A stretch of DNA of 64,000 bases, from contig CAWDVH010000001.1 in assembly GCA_963805705.1 (NCBI GenBank), positions 744,001 through 808,000 on the forward strand. The letters run 5' to 3'. Under the pieces are notes generated by a model. The model saw only the letters and a list, made by a program, of their open reading frames with translations, searched no databases and was not told the origin of the DNA. Below are positions 1 to 8,718 of the stretch, in pieces (positions within the stretch are counted from its first letter, which is position 1; each line of letters starts with the position of its first letter). Made by a program: the position numbers and the translations under genes. Origin of the DNA: CAWDVH01 sp963805705. Lineage in GTDB: Bacteria > Actinomycetota > Actinomycetes > Streptosporangiales > Streptosporangiaceae.

Positions 1-708
1 GGCCAGTCACCGGGGTCAGGAGATCCAGGATCAGGCGAGCTCATCGCTGATCACAGCGCTGACCTCTGGGCCGCGCTCGGACCTGGCGCCAGCGCCGTCC
101 TGGTCACCGACAATGCGGGGCGGGAGTTGCTGGCTGACCTCGTTCTGACTGATCATCTTCTCCAGAACGGGTCCGCCAGCACGCTCGCGCTGCACGTCAA
201 GCCCAGCCCGTACTACGTATCCGACGCGACCACGGCCGACGTCCTGGCCTGCCTGCGGCGGCTGGCCGGTACTCAGGGCAGCTCCGCGCAGATCGCCGCC
301 CGCCTCCGCGCCGCCCTGCGCCAGGGACGGCTGAGGCTGGAGACCCACGAGTTCTACTGCGCGCCCTGGTCCTACCACCGGCTGCCGGACGACCTGGCTG
401 CCCAGTTCGCGCCGGCCTCGCTGACCATCCTGAAGGGCGACCTCAACTACCGGCGGCTCGTCGGTGACCGTGACTGGCCGCCTGCCACCCCGTTTGGCAG
501 CGTGGTGGCCTATTTCCCCGGCCCCGTCGCGGCCCTGCGCACGCTCAAGTCCGACGTCATCACCGGGCTGGACCCGGCGGCGGTGGCCAGCCTCGATGCC
601 ACCGGGAAACCGTGGCGCACCAGCGGCAACTACGCGCTCCTCCAAGTCCAGCCGCATTCTGGCTTGCGGGCCGGCGCTGTACCGGCCAGCATGACGGCCA
701 GGCAGTGA
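1..708 (+). CDS. DUF89/ARMT1-like damage-control phosphatase, C-terminal part (5' partial)
   Basis: The reading frame is open from the first base of the window and ends at TGA 706-708, so the N-terminus lies upstream. The visible part contains VLVTDNAGRELLADLVLTDH, the Asp-Asn centre of DUF89 metal-dependent phosphatases. It also has the later family signature GDLNYRRLVGDRDWP. Family members hydrolyse phosphorylated or damaged metabolites such as sugar phosphates, using a divalent metal. The substrate here cannot be told. The gene is 44 bases upstream of a glycosyltransferase on the same strand and could share its transcript. Confidence 0.85.
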   Translation, partial: GQSPGSGDPGSGELIADHSADLWAALGPGASAVLVTDNAGRELLADLVLTDHLLQNGSASTLALHVKPSPYYVSDATTADVLACLRRLAGTQGSSAQIAARLRAALRQGRLRLETHEFYCAPWSYHRLPDDLAAQFAPASLTILKGDLNYRRLVGDRDWPPATPFGSVVAYFPGPVAALRTLKSDVITGLDPAAVASLDATGKPWRTSGNYALLQVQPHSGLRAGAVPASMTARQ

Positions 709-752
709 AGGAAAGGCGCGGCGCGGATGCCGAGGGCGCCGCAGGGCACACG

Positions 753-2003
753 ATGAAGATCTTGGTGGCCGGCTGGGATAGCGGCGGGGGCGTGGAAGCC
801 GTGCAGACGGTCGTGCGGCGGGCGGCGGGGCGGGGCCATCAGGTCCGGGTGCTGGGAACCGAGGGGCTCCGGGGCCGGTTCGAATCGGCTGGTGCCGAGT
901 TCCGCCGGTACCAGCATGCTCCCGACAACGACCTGCGCTGGGCGGAGACGGATCTGGTGAAGGACTGGGAGGCCCGTACCCCGATCGGCATGTTCACCAG
1001 GGTCCGGGACCGGGTGATGTGCGGGCCCGCCCGCGAGTTCTGCCGCGACGTCACCGAGGAGCTGGACCGGGAGGCGGCTGATCTCGTGGTGGTCGATACC
1101 TTGATCCCGTCGGCGCTGTGCGGGGCACAAGCGGGGGGCGTTCGCTCGGTCCTGCTGATGCACGGGCCCTACGTGCTGCCCCGGCCCGGGGCACCGCCGA
1201 TGGGGACGGGATTCCCGCTGGCGCACGGGAGGCTGGGGCACCTGCGTGACCAGGCCGCCACCACGGTAGCGCTGGCGGTCTTCCGCACCTGCATGCCCGC
1301 CTTCAACCAGGCCCGCGCCGACTTCGGGCTGGCGCCGCTGCGTGAGCCGATGGATCTGTTCGCCGCCGACCGGGTCCTGGTGTGCACCAGCCCGAGCTAC
1401 GACTTTGCCGCCGATGCCGTTCCCGGCAACGTGCGCTATGTCGGCCCCCAGCTCGATGACACGCCGGGCGGTGCCTGGGACGATCCCTGGGCCGGCTCGC
1501 CGGATCGCCCGGTGGTGCTGGTCGCCCTGAGCAGTACCGTCATGCGCCAGGAAGACCTGCTGCAGCGATCCGCCGATGCGCTCGGGTCGCTTCCGGTGCA
1601 CGGGCTCATCACCACGGGCCCCGCGGTCGACCCGGCTGTGATCCGCGCTCCGCCGAACGTGACGGTCAGGCAGTGGGTGCGCCATGCCGACGTGCTGCCG
1701 GGCTGCGCCGCGGTGGTCACGCACGGCGGGCACGGCACAGTGATGAAGGCGCTGGCCGCCGGCGTGCCGCTCGTCGTGGCACCGCTCGGGCGCGACCAGC
1801 CCGATAACGCCGCCCGGGTGGTGCATGCCGGGGCGGGCCTGCGGATCCGCAAGAACGCGAGCGCCGGGGCCTTGCGGGAGGCGATCGGCCGGGTCATGGA
1901 AGAGCAGCGTTATCGCGTCGCCGCCCGGCGGATGGCGCAGATCCTGGCCGCCGAGCGCGACGAGGGCCTCGTCGTCGACGAACTTGAGCGCACGGTCGCC
2001 TGA
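753..2003 (+). CDS. GT1-family (MGT/UGT-like) glycosyltransferase
   Basis: This 416-residue protein opens with MKILVAGWDSGGGVEAV, a Rossmann N-terminal nucleotide-sugar transferase fold. Its C-terminal donor-binding region contains WVRHADVLPGCAAVVTHGGH and PLGRDQPDNAARV, typical of macrolide-type GT-B enzymes. Such enzymes transfer a sugar from a nucleotide donor to a small hydrophobic acceptor. An in-frame extension upstream overlaps the preceding gene and lacks family similarity, so the ATG at 753 was chosen. No biosynthetic cluster surrounds it, so the acceptor is unknown. No signal peptide or membrane segment was seen, so it is probably cytosolic. Confidence 0.85.
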   Translation: MKILVAGWDSGGGVEAVQTVVRRAAGRGHQVRVLGTEGLRGRFESAGAEFRRYQHAPDNDLRWAETDLVKDWEARTPIGMFTRVRDRVMCGPAREFCRDVTEELDREAADLVVVDTLIPSALCGAQAGGVRSVLLMHGPYVLPRPGAPPMGTGFPLAHGRLGHLRDQAATTVALAVFRTCMPAFNQARADFGLAPLREPMDLFAADRVLVCTSPSYDFAADAVPGNVRYVGPQLDDTPGGAWDDPWAGSPDRPVVLVALSSTVMRQEDLLQRSADALGSLPVHGLITTGPAVDPAVIRAPPNVTVRQWVRHADVLPGCAAVVTHGGHGTVMKALAAGVPLVVAPLGRDQPDNAARVVHAGAGLRIRKNASAGALREAIGRVMEEQRYRVAARRMAQILAAERDEGLVVDELERTVA

Positions 2004-2006
2004 ACG

Positions 2007-2025
2007 GCCCGGGCATCAGCCGGGC
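2007..2025. terminator. Possible bidirectional hairpin between convergent genes
   Basis: The inverted repeat GCCCGG (2007-2012) and CCGGGC (2020-2025) with a seven-base loop sits between the ends of two convergent genes and overlaps the stop end of the SGNH gene. There is no clear U-tract, so termination is only inferred from position. Confidence 0.3.
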
Positions 2026-2612
2026 AGGAGCAAGTCGGCGCAGGCGGCGGCCATGAGCTGATGGCCGCTGGGATTGGGGTGGACCCGGTCAGCGCTGAAC
2101 AGGGCCGGGTCGGCGGCATCGGGCATGGCCCAGGTGTCGAGGCAGAGAGCACCGTGCTGCACCGCCTGCTCGCGGATGACATCGCTGGCCTGCCGTATGC
2201 GCTGACGTGCGACATCGACCAGCCCGGGCGGCAGCGAAATGAACCTGGTGATGTCGGGCAGAGTGCACGTCAGCACCGTGGCCCCGGTTGCGGCCAGGCC
2301 ATCGAGCAGTCGCTCCAGGCCGACGGCAAAGCTCCGCTGACTGAAGTCAGGAGCGCGAATGTCGTTCATTCCCACGGTGACACTGACCAGGTCCGGGCCG
2401 ATGCGGGCCACTGAGGGCAGTTGCTCTTCGAGCACCATGAACACGGTGGCGCCATCAGCGGCTAGATTGGTCAGCACGCAGGGCACCGCCGTCCGCGCGC
2501 TCAGGATGCCCGCCATCCGCCACGCCCACCCGATGGGACGGCCGTAGGATCCCGCGTCTCCCAGGCCGGTGGTCAGGCTGTCGCCCAGAGCGACATACCT
2601 AGACCAGGTCAT
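2016..2612 (-). CDS. SGNH/GDSL-family hydrolase
   Basis: This 198-residue single-domain protein has all SGNH blocks. Block I is YVALGDSLTTGLGD with the nucleophile Ser near residue 12. Block III is VGMNDI, and block V is DRVHPNPSGH with the catalytic Asp and His. Length and motif spacing match bacterial SGNH esterases or lipases that cleave ester or acetyl groups. No signal peptide was seen, so it is probably cytosolic. It is convergent with the glycosyltransferase, and the substrate cannot be inferred. Confidence 0.88.
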   Translation of the reverse strand: MTWSRYVALGDSLTTGLGDAGSYGRPIGWAWRMAGILSARTAVPCVLTNLAADGATVFMVLEEQLPSVARIGPDLVSVTVGMNDIRAPDFSQRSFAVGLERLLDGLAATGATVLTCTLPDITRFISLPPGLVDVARQRIRQASDVIREQAVQHGALCLDTWAMPDAADPALFSADRVHPNPSGHQLMAAACADLLLPG

Positions 2613-2682
2613 CCCGGGGCCCTCCGCTGAAGCTGGCTGATGGTGCGACGCCAGAGGTTACCCTGGCCGCCGGCCTGGCCGG

Positions 2683-3333
2683 TTAGAACAGGCCGGGCAG
2701 CAGGGCCGCGGTGCGGCTCCGGTAACTGCGGTAGGCCGGCAGAGCCTGCAGCAGCACCTGCTCTTCCCGCAGCGCCCGGTAGACCTGCAGGCCGCACAGC
2801 ACGATCCAGACCATGACGGCGGCGAGGCTGTTCGCGGCGATGGCAACCCCCAGCGAGGACACGATCTCGCCGGTATAGAGGGGGTGCCGCACCCAGCGGT
2901 AGGGCCCCCGGTCGGCTACCCCGCGGGCCTGCGCGAGCACCGACATGTTGCGGCCGAGGAAGCGCAGCGACCACAGCGACCAGGCCAGGCCGGCCACCAG
3001 CAGCACGTCGGAGACAGCCAGCCGGCCCGATCCCGGCTGACTGCCGTGCAGCAGCGGAAGCGCGAAAGGCATCCAGGTGGCGGCTATGGCCGCGGCGTGG
3101 GCGGTCATCGAGCCGCTGGAGGCGACGGCCGGGCCGCGCCGCAGGTAGCACCACATGACCATCGCGTAGAACGCGACGACGAGTACCGCGCCGAGCGTCC
3201 GCAGCCCGCCGGCGGCATGCGGAGCGCCGCGATGATCCAGCGCGGACAGGTCGGCGAGCAGGATCACGGCCGCCGCGGGGACCATGATCAGCCGGCCGAC
3301 GTCGAGCCGGGCGCGGCCGGATCTGACGACCAT
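2683..3333 (-). CDS. Isoprenylcysteine carboxyl methyltransferase (ICMT/PEMT)-like membrane protein
   Basis: Several hydrophobic segments precede the conserved C-terminal signature RNMSVLAQARGVADRGPYRW followed by VRHPLYTGE. This is the SAM-binding and catalytic region of the ICMT/phospholipid N-methyltransferase superfamily. Bacterial members methylate lipids or isoprenoid-like acceptors in the membrane, and the real substrate is unknown. Two ATGs stand in tandem (3336, 3333). The AGGAG sequence ending just upstream is better spaced for the second. The start lies only 8 bases after the tadC stop, so it may be the last cistron of the pilus operon. Confidence 0.8.
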   Translation of the reverse strand: MVVRSGRARLDVGRLIMVPAAAVILLADLSALDHRGAPHAAGGLRTLGAVLVVAFYAMVMWCYLRRGPAVASSGSMTAHAAAIAATWMPFALPLLHGSQPGSGRLAVSDVLLVAGLAWSLWSLRFLGRNMSVLAQARGVADRGPYRWVRHPLYTGEIVSSLGVAIAANSLAAVMVWIVLCGLQVYRALREEQVLLQALPAYRSYRSRTAALLPGLF

Positions 3334-3341
3334 CATGTCTC

Positions 3342-4262
3342 CTACAGCGTGCCCAGCGTACGCGCGATCTCGATGACCGCCGGCCCCATGATGACCACGA
3401 GCAGCGCCGGGAACAGGCAGAGGATGAGCGGAAAGGTGATCTTTACCGGTACCTTCTGGGCCTTCTCCTCGGCCCGCTGGCGCCGCCGCACCCGCATCTC
3501 CCTGGATTGCTCGCGCAGGACCCTGGCTATCGGAATGCCCAGCTCACCGGATTGGATGAGGGCAGAGACGAACGCCCGCAACTCCGGGACGGTGGTGCGG
3601 TCGGACATCCCGCGCAGGGCCTCGCTGCGCGACTTGCCGATCTGCATCTCCTGCAGTGCGCGGGCGAACTCCGCGGCCACCGGCCCGAAGGTATGGCGCG
3701 CGACCTGCGCGAGCGCGGCGTCGAAGCCGAGTCCGGCCTCCACGCAGATGGTGAGCATGTCCAGCGCGTCCGGCAGGGCCGTCGGAATCTTCTGCTGGCG
3801 CTTCTGCCCGGCGTTGTACAGCAGCACGTCGGGCAGGAAGAACCCGATGACCCCGCCGAGCACGCTGCCCAGGATGAAGAGCCCGGCGTTGCTCACTCCG
3901 TACAGGGCGCCGGCCAGGGCGAGCACGGTCAGCAAGAACCCTTTGATCGCGAGGATGCGGTCGGGCGTCAAGCCGCGCGGGTTGCCGGCGACGTCGAGGC
4001 GACGCTGCAGGGAGGTGGCGATGCCGTCGGGCGACAGCCGCAGTGACAGGCCCTTGGTCCAGCCCGGCAGCATGTCCCAGGCGTCGGTCTTACCGGCGGG
4101 GCGCGCGGTCTGGCGGCTGTACCGTTCCTCGATAGTGGCCAGCGCCCGGCCGACACTCGGCTGCCGCTCCCGCTGCCGCCGCGGCATCAAGGCCAGCGTC
4201 AGGATCAGGATGGCCAGCACGAGCGCCCCGAGCCCGCTGAACAGGGGCGCTGAACCAGACAT
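3342..4262 (-). CDS. tadC: TadC-like type II/IV secretion F-family inner-membrane protein
   Basis: This 306-residue T2SSF-domain protein is one of the two platform proteins of the tad (tight adherence) pilus. It has an N-terminal membrane segment (LGALVLAILILTLAL), a central pair of hydrophobic helices, the GLGFDAALAQVA/GELGIPIARVLREQS region and a C-terminal helix. The ATG at 4262 overlaps the tadB stop as TGATG, and AAGGTAGTG lies just upstream. This start is preferred to one 33 bases earlier. The protein should pair with TadB to anchor the TadA ATPase. Confidence 0.92.
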   Translation of the reverse strand: MSGSAPLFSGLGALVLAILILTLALMPRRQRERQPSVGRALATIEERYSRQTARPAGKTDAWDMLPGWTKGLSLRLSPDGIATSLQRRLDVAGNPRGLTPDRILAIKGFLLTVLALAGALYGVSNAGLFILGSVLGGVIGFFLPDVLLYNAGQKRQQKIPTALPDALDMLTICVEAGLGFDAALAQVARHTFGPVAAEFARALQEMQIGKSRSEALRGMSDRTTVPELRAFVSALIQSGELGIPIARVLREQSREMRVRRRQRAEEKAQKVPVKITFPLILCLFPALLVVIMGPAVIEIARTLGTL

Positions 4263-5344
4263 CAGATCACTACCTTGATCATTTTGCGCATCCACAGCGC
4301 GCCCAGCACCAGCAGCACCACGGCCGCAAAGAGCAGGGCGTCGCCCGCAGGCGTCGTGTAGAGCGGGCGCATGTACTCGCGGCTGGTGAGGAAGAGCCAG
4401 AACCCGATCAGCACCGGCAGCGCCACGAGAATGTAGCCGGAAAGCCGGCCCTCGGCGCTCAGCGCGCGCACGTGGCGCCGGAGGTAGGCGCGCTCCCTGA
4501 TGGTACCCGCGATGGTCAGCAGCACCTCGGCCATATTGCCGCCGATATCACGCTGGATCCGGATGGCCATGACCGTCCACCGCAGATCATCGGACTGCAT
4601 CCGGCTCGCGATCGTATCCAGTCCGTTCTCGAGATCGCCACCGAGCCGGGCCTCGGACACCGCACGCGAGAACTCCCCGGAGGCGGGCTGAGCATCCTCG
4701 CGCACCACCGCATCCAGCGCCTGCGGCAGCGAGAAGCCGGATTGCAGCGCGCTCGCCACGAGCTGCAGAAGATCCGGCAGCTGCTCGCTGAAGGCGAACC
4801 GCCTGCGGGCAATCACCGAGCTCAGCACAATCCGCATGGTCAGCCAGCCAGCCAGCGCGCCCGCTAGCACGCCTACCGCCACGTAGCCGGTGAGCAGGCT
4901 CAGCACGGCCGCGACCACGACGCCCAGAAAGCAGCCCAGCAATGCCCATTCGGCCGGCGTACGCGTCATCCCGGCCAGGTCGAGGCGCTCGGCGAGGCGC
5001 TGCTGGGCTGAGGTGCTCATCAGCCGCTTCACCCCACTCACTGCGGTTCGGCCAAGCTTTCCGTTGCCGTCGGGCTCGTCCTGCGCCGCGGCGGCGGCCC
5101 GCCGCGGCCCGTACCGTTCAATCCGGTCGATCAGAGCCCGGTCCCGGCCGCCGCGGGCTAGCGCGCCGACCATCAGGAGTACCGCTAGGAACACCGCCGC
5201 GAACAAGGCCCCCAGGCCCGCCAGCAGCGGCCACGGCCAGGCGCGCAGGTGCGGCGGAAGCACCAGCGCCGCAGTACGTATCACCGTTGCGGCCGGGTCC
5301 GGGAAGACGTGGGTGCCCGGTGTCGTCATCACCACGGTCATCAT
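4262..5344 (-). CDS. tadB: TadB-like type II/IV secretion F-family inner-membrane protein
   Basis: This T2SSF-family platform protein of about 360 residues has two N-terminal hydrophobic segments, the cytoplasmic F domain (LPDLLQLVASALQSGFSLPQ, then GGDLENGLDTIASRMQSDDL and GGNMAEVL) and two C-terminal membrane helices. Candidate starts are GTG 5350, GTG 5347 and ATG 5344. The last is preferred because it makes the same TGATG stop/start overlap with tadA that is seen between tadB and tadC, implying translational coupling. It works with TadC as the membrane base of the Flp pilus machine. Confidence 0.92.
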   Translation of the reverse strand: MMTVVMTTPGTHVFPDPAATVIRTAALVLPPHLRAWPWPLLAGLGALFAAVFLAVLLMVGALARGGRDRALIDRIERYGPRRAAAAAQDEPDGNGKLGRTAVSGVKRLMSTSAQQRLAERLDLAGMTRTPAEWALLGCFLGVVVAAVLSLLTGYVAVGVLAGALAGWLTMRIVLSSVIARRRFAFSEQLPDLLQLVASALQSGFSLPQALDAVVREDAQPASGEFSRAVSEARLGGDLENGLDTIASRMQSDDLRWTVMAIRIQRDIGGNMAEVLLTIAGTIRERAYLRRHVRALSAEGRLSGYILVALPVLIGFWLFLTSREYMRPLYTTPAGDALLFAAVVLLVLGALWMRKMIKVVI

Positions 5345-6738
5345 CACCACGCGCCGCCCGTCCGCATCCTCGGCGCGTACCCGCCGGGGTTGAAGACAGC
5401 GGGCGGGATCTGGATGCCCCGGTCGGCCAGGCGGTTCAGGAACAGCGGCCGCAGGCCAGTGCTGTGCAGCGTGCCCCGGTGGCGGCCGTGCTCGTCGGTC
5501 CCCGCGTGAAAATCGAACAGGAACAGGTCCTGCAGCATGACGACGTCGCCCTCCGTACCTTGCACCTCGGTGATGTGCGTGATCCGCCGCGAGCCGTCCT
5601 TCAGCCGTTCCTGGTGCAGGATCAGGTCCACGGCCGAGGCCATCTGGTCGCGGATCGCGCGCTGAGTCAGCTCCGCCTGGGTCATCATCACCATCGTCTC
5701 CATGCGGGACAGCGAGTCGCGGGGCGAGTTGGAGTGAACGGTGGTGATGGAGCCGTCGTGGCCGGTGTTCATGGCCTGGAGCATGTCGAGGGTGGCCTCG
5801 TCACGCACCTCGCCGATGATGATGCGGTCCGGTCGCATGCGCAGCGCATTGCGCACCAGGTCCCGGACCGTGATCTCGCCTCGCTTCTCCAGGTTGGCCG
5901 GGCGCGACTCCAGCCGGATGACGTGCTCCTGGCGCAGCTGCAACTCGGCAGCATCCTCGATCGTGACGATCCGCTCATCTTCCGGGATGAAGGCGGACAT
6001 GACATTCAGCGTGGTCGTCTTGCCGGAGCCGGTACCGCCGCCGATCACGATATTCAGGCGGCCCCGCACGCACAGCCGCAGCAGGTCGGCGACCTGAGGG
6101 GACATGGTGCCGAACTGGATGAGATGGCCCACCGTCAGTGGCTCGGCGGAAAACTTCCTGATGGTCAGCAGCGAGCCGTCGAGCGCCACCGGCGGGACGA
6201 CCGCGTTGACCCGGCTGCCATCGGGCAGCCGCGCGTCCACCATGGGGCTGGCCTCGTCCACCCGCCGGCCAACCCGCGCCACGATCTTGTCGATGGTGCG
6301 GCGCAGGTGGCCCTCGTCGGTGAAGGCCGCATCCACGGGAGACAGCAGGCCATCGCGCTCTACGTAGATCTGATCGTGGCCATTGACCATGATCTCCGAG
6401 ACCTCCGGATCGCGCAGGTAGGGCTCCAGGGGCCCGTGGCCGAGGATGTCGTCCGTCACCTCCTGCGCGACCCGGGCCCGGTCGGCGGTGGTCATGGGGG
6501 TCTCATCACGCTGCAGAACTACCTGCAGGGCCTGGGTGACCTGCTGTTCCAGCTCTCGCTGATCGAGATGCGCGTCGTACAGCTTCGGTCCGAGTACATC
6601 CATCAGCGCCTCGTGAACGCTGCGCTTCAGCGGGCCGAACGGGTCGGCGTGCCGGACCGCGCGGCGCGGCGCACCGCGTCGCTCGACCTGAGGCGCGCTG
6701 GCCACCCGCGCCTGGGAGAGCCGGTCGGACAGGCTCAT
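5344..6738 (-). CDS. tadA: TadA/CpaF-family pilus assembly ATPase
   Basis: This 464-residue secretion ATPase has an N-terminal helical domain (HEALMDVLGPKLYD), the linker region ILGHGPLEPYLRDPEVSEIM and Walker A GGGTGSGKTT at about 233-242. The Asp box VTIEDAAELQLRQEHVI and the Walker B/His-box region IIGEVRDEATLDMLQAMNTG with GHDGSITTVH follow. It powers assembly of Flp pili at the inner membrane. The start ATG overlaps the tadZ stop by four bases (ATGA). All catalytic motifs are intact. Confidence 0.95.
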   Translation of the reverse strand: MSLSDRLSQARVASAPQVERRGAPRRAVRHADPFGPLKRSVHEALMDVLGPKLYDAHLDQRELEQQVTQALQVVLQRDETPMTTADRARVAQEVTDDILGHGPLEPYLRDPEVSEIMVNGHDQIYVERDGLLSPVDAAFTDEGHLRRTIDKIVARVGRRVDEASPMVDARLPDGSRVNAVVPPVALDGSLLTIRKFSAEPLTVGHLIQFGTMSPQVADLLRLCVRGRLNIVIGGGTGSGKTTTLNVMSAFIPEDERIVTIEDAAELQLRQEHVIRLESRPANLEKRGEITVRDLVRNALRMRPDRIIIGEVRDEATLDMLQAMNTGHDGSITTVHSNSPRDSLSRMETMVMMTQAELTQRAIRDQMASAVDLILHQERLKDGSRRITHITEVQGTEGDVVMLQDLFLFDFHAGTDEHGRHRGTLHSTGLRPLFLNRLADRGIQIPPAVFNPGGYAPRMRTGGAW

Positions 6739-7883
6739 GCCGACCGCTTCCTGGCGTGTGCCCGCCCGCCTGCCGGCGCGCCCATGAGCCGCTGCTGCGC
6801 GAACCTGGTGATGGCCTGGCTGACCGGGTGACCGGGGTTCTCCAGGGTAATAGGCACGCCCTTGTTGATCGAGATCGGCACGGCCCGGCTGGACGGTATA
6901 TGCGCGGCTATCGGGTGCCGCACGACCCTTTCGACGTGGTCATGGGTCAGCCCCACCTTGGAATCCGAGCGGTTGAGTATGACCGAGCGGATCTGTCTCG
7001 GATACGACAGCAAGTCCAGCATGTCCAGCGCGACGCGAAGGTTCTTCAGGGCCGGCACGTCCGGTGTCGTGAGCAGGACGAGCTGCGACGAGACATCCAT
7101 CGCCGTGAGCACATGCTCACTGAACTGGGCGGGGGTGTCCACCACGATGTAGTCGAACATGGTGCGCAGGACGGCGAGCAGCTCGCCGACCAGTCTCGGC
7201 GGGATTTTCTCGCCGTCGCCCGGCGTGACGGGGGCCAGCAGCATGGCCAGGCCCGGCTGGTAGGGGGCCAGCAGGGAGGCGGCGCCGGTGGCATCCAGGT
7301 GGTCGGCCATCGGCAGCGCGTCCACCACGGTCCGCACGGGGTCGAGCTGCACGCTGATCGCCACGTCGCCGAAGGAGAGATCGAGGTCCACGACGCACAC
7401 CCGGCTCGTGCCCTGCCGGGCCAGGGCCACGCCCAGGTTGATGGCCAGCGTGGTCTTCCCGCAGCCGCCCTTGGCCGCGAAGACGGTGATGATCTGGCTC
7501 GGCGTGGCCTGGTCGTCAGCCGGCGGCGCCAGCATCCGCCGCGATATCTCGTAGGACCGGCGGCAGGCCGCCGCCAGCGCGCTGTGGTCCCCCGCCTGGA
7601 CCACCTCGCGCACCCCGGACTGCAGCGCCCGGGTCAGCAGGGTGACGCTGACCTCCTGGCTGGCCAGGATCACCCCCACGATGGGCCGGGCCAGCCGCAG
7701 CGCCGCGCTGAACGCCAGCGCATCCCCGGTCTGGGCGCGCGGGCCGATCACCACCAGGGTCTCATTCGGGTCGCTGTCCAGCAGCTTGGCCGCGGCGTCC
7801 AGGGTGTCCGCGGCGCGCACCTCACCGTCGATGCTGAACAGCAGCTCTCCGGCGCTGGAGGCCGGCTCGCAGAGGATGGGCAA
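6735..7883 (-). CDS. tadZ: TadZ/CpaE-like P-loop localisation ATPase
   Basis: An N-terminal receiver-like domain (about 1-115, lacking a clear phosphorylation motif) is followed by a MinD/ParA-type ATPase. The deviant Walker A FAAKGGCGKTTLAINL lies at about 135-150, with VCVVDLDLSFGDV and FDYIVVDTPAQFSE after it. TadZ proteins position the tad machine at sites in the cell. The start is TTG at 7883, preceded by AGGAG with a six-base spacer, so no ATG is needed. The stop overlaps the tadA start as ATGA. Confidence 0.9.
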   Translation of the reverse strand: MPILCEPASSAGELLFSIDGEVRAADTLDAAAKLLDSDPNETLVVIGPRAQTGDALAFSAALRLARPIVGVILASQEVSVTLLTRALQSGVREVVQAGDHSALAAACRRSYEISRRMLAPPADDQATPSQIITVFAAKGGCGKTTLAINLGVALARQGTSRVCVVDLDLSFGDVAISVQLDPVRTVVDALPMADHLDATGAASLLAPYQPGLAMLLAPVTPGDGEKIPPRLVGELLAVLRTMFDYIVVDTPAQFSEHVLTAMDVSSQLVLLTTPDVPALKNLRVALDMLDLLSYPRQIRSVILNRSDSKVGLTHDHVERVVRHPIAAHIPSSRAVPISINKGVPITLENPGHPVSQAITRFAQQRLMGAPAGGRAHARKRSA

Positions 7884-7898
7884 GATTGTCTCCTGGGT

Positions 7899-8684
7899 TC
7901 AGGGCCTGAACAGTTGTACCGGCGCAGTGTCGTTATGGGTAGGGATTGCGGCGTGAGCAGGGCCAGGTAGGGCAGGCCCGTCTCCACGACCTGGATCACC
8001 CGCTCAGCGTCAGCCTGGTTCACCGCCAGGGTCACCAGTTCCGTGCCCTGAGCCGTGGCGCTCGACAGTGCTGAGGTACCAGGTGATGTCGTTGTGCTCG
8101 GGGTGCTCTGCGGCGCGGTTCCCACCGATAGAACCTCGGCCTTGACCAGCACGATCCGTGTCCCGACGGTACTGGTGAGGCGGTGCCTGATGGGACACAT
8201 CGCACGTCCTTTGCAACCCTCCCTTGATCGGGTAGGTGTCGAACACCGCTACGTTCGAGCCGGCGTGGACGTAGCCCGCCACTGCCTCCTGCACGCAGAG
8301 CTGCACGGTGACCGCGACCATGCCCGGCGGGATCGCCACCCCGCCCGTGGTCTGCGCGGCACGCACCAGCGTCGGCCGCAGCAGCAGCTGACCGGATTGC
8401 ATGGACGCGCTGGTGACCAGCGGGTCCAGGTCGGGGGTGATCGAGTGGACCGCGTCGTCCGGGACCGAGGAGGCCGGGAGCTTCTGGCTGGTCAGCATCC
8501 CGTCGCGCATCGCGGCGCCCGCCGAGGTTCCCGAGGGGATCGTGGTCTTGGCCACGATCACGTTGACCGCCTGCATGCCTTCGATGGCGCGGGTGTTGGC
8601 CTTGTGGACGTAGGCCAGCACCAGCCCGGTACCCAGCACGGCCAGCAGTGCAGCCAGCGTGATGGTCAGCATGCGGCGTCTCAC
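7899..8684 (-). pseudogene. cpaB: CpaB/RcpC-like pilus assembly protein with two compensating frameshifts
   Basis: The product starts MRRRMLTITLAALLAVLGTG (membrane anchor) and contains a SAF-like region (VNVIVAKTTIPSGT...) and GMVAVTVQLCVQEAVAGYVH, as in CpaB/RcpC periplasmic or cell-wall gatekeepers of the Flp pilus. The frame breaks near 8205-8212 in a GGGAGGG run. The conserved sequence continues in another frame (TRIVLVKAEVLSVG, AVNQADAERVIQVVETGLPY) and returns to the first frame near 7945-7960, ending DTAPVQLFRP at TGA 7901-7899. GTG 8684 is preceded by AGAGGA. Conserved sequence on all sides suggests sequencing error or a very recent lesion. Confidence 0.75.
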
Positions 8685-8718
8685 GGTTCCTCTTTCTCTG
8701 CGGTGCGGTTGGCCTGGC

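Noticed and set aside
880..905. tRNA-like GGTTCGAATC sequence
   Set aside because: It lies inside the glycosyltransferase gene and no acceptor stem or anticodon arm surrounds it.
630..1826. Long open frame opposite the glycosyltransferase gene
   Set aside because: It has no family-like sequence and mirrors the codon bias of the real gene, as is usual in high-GC DNA.
4942..6831. 629-codon open frame opposite tadA and tadB
   Set aside because: The opposite strand carries clear TadA and TadB motifs. This frame is an antisense shadow.
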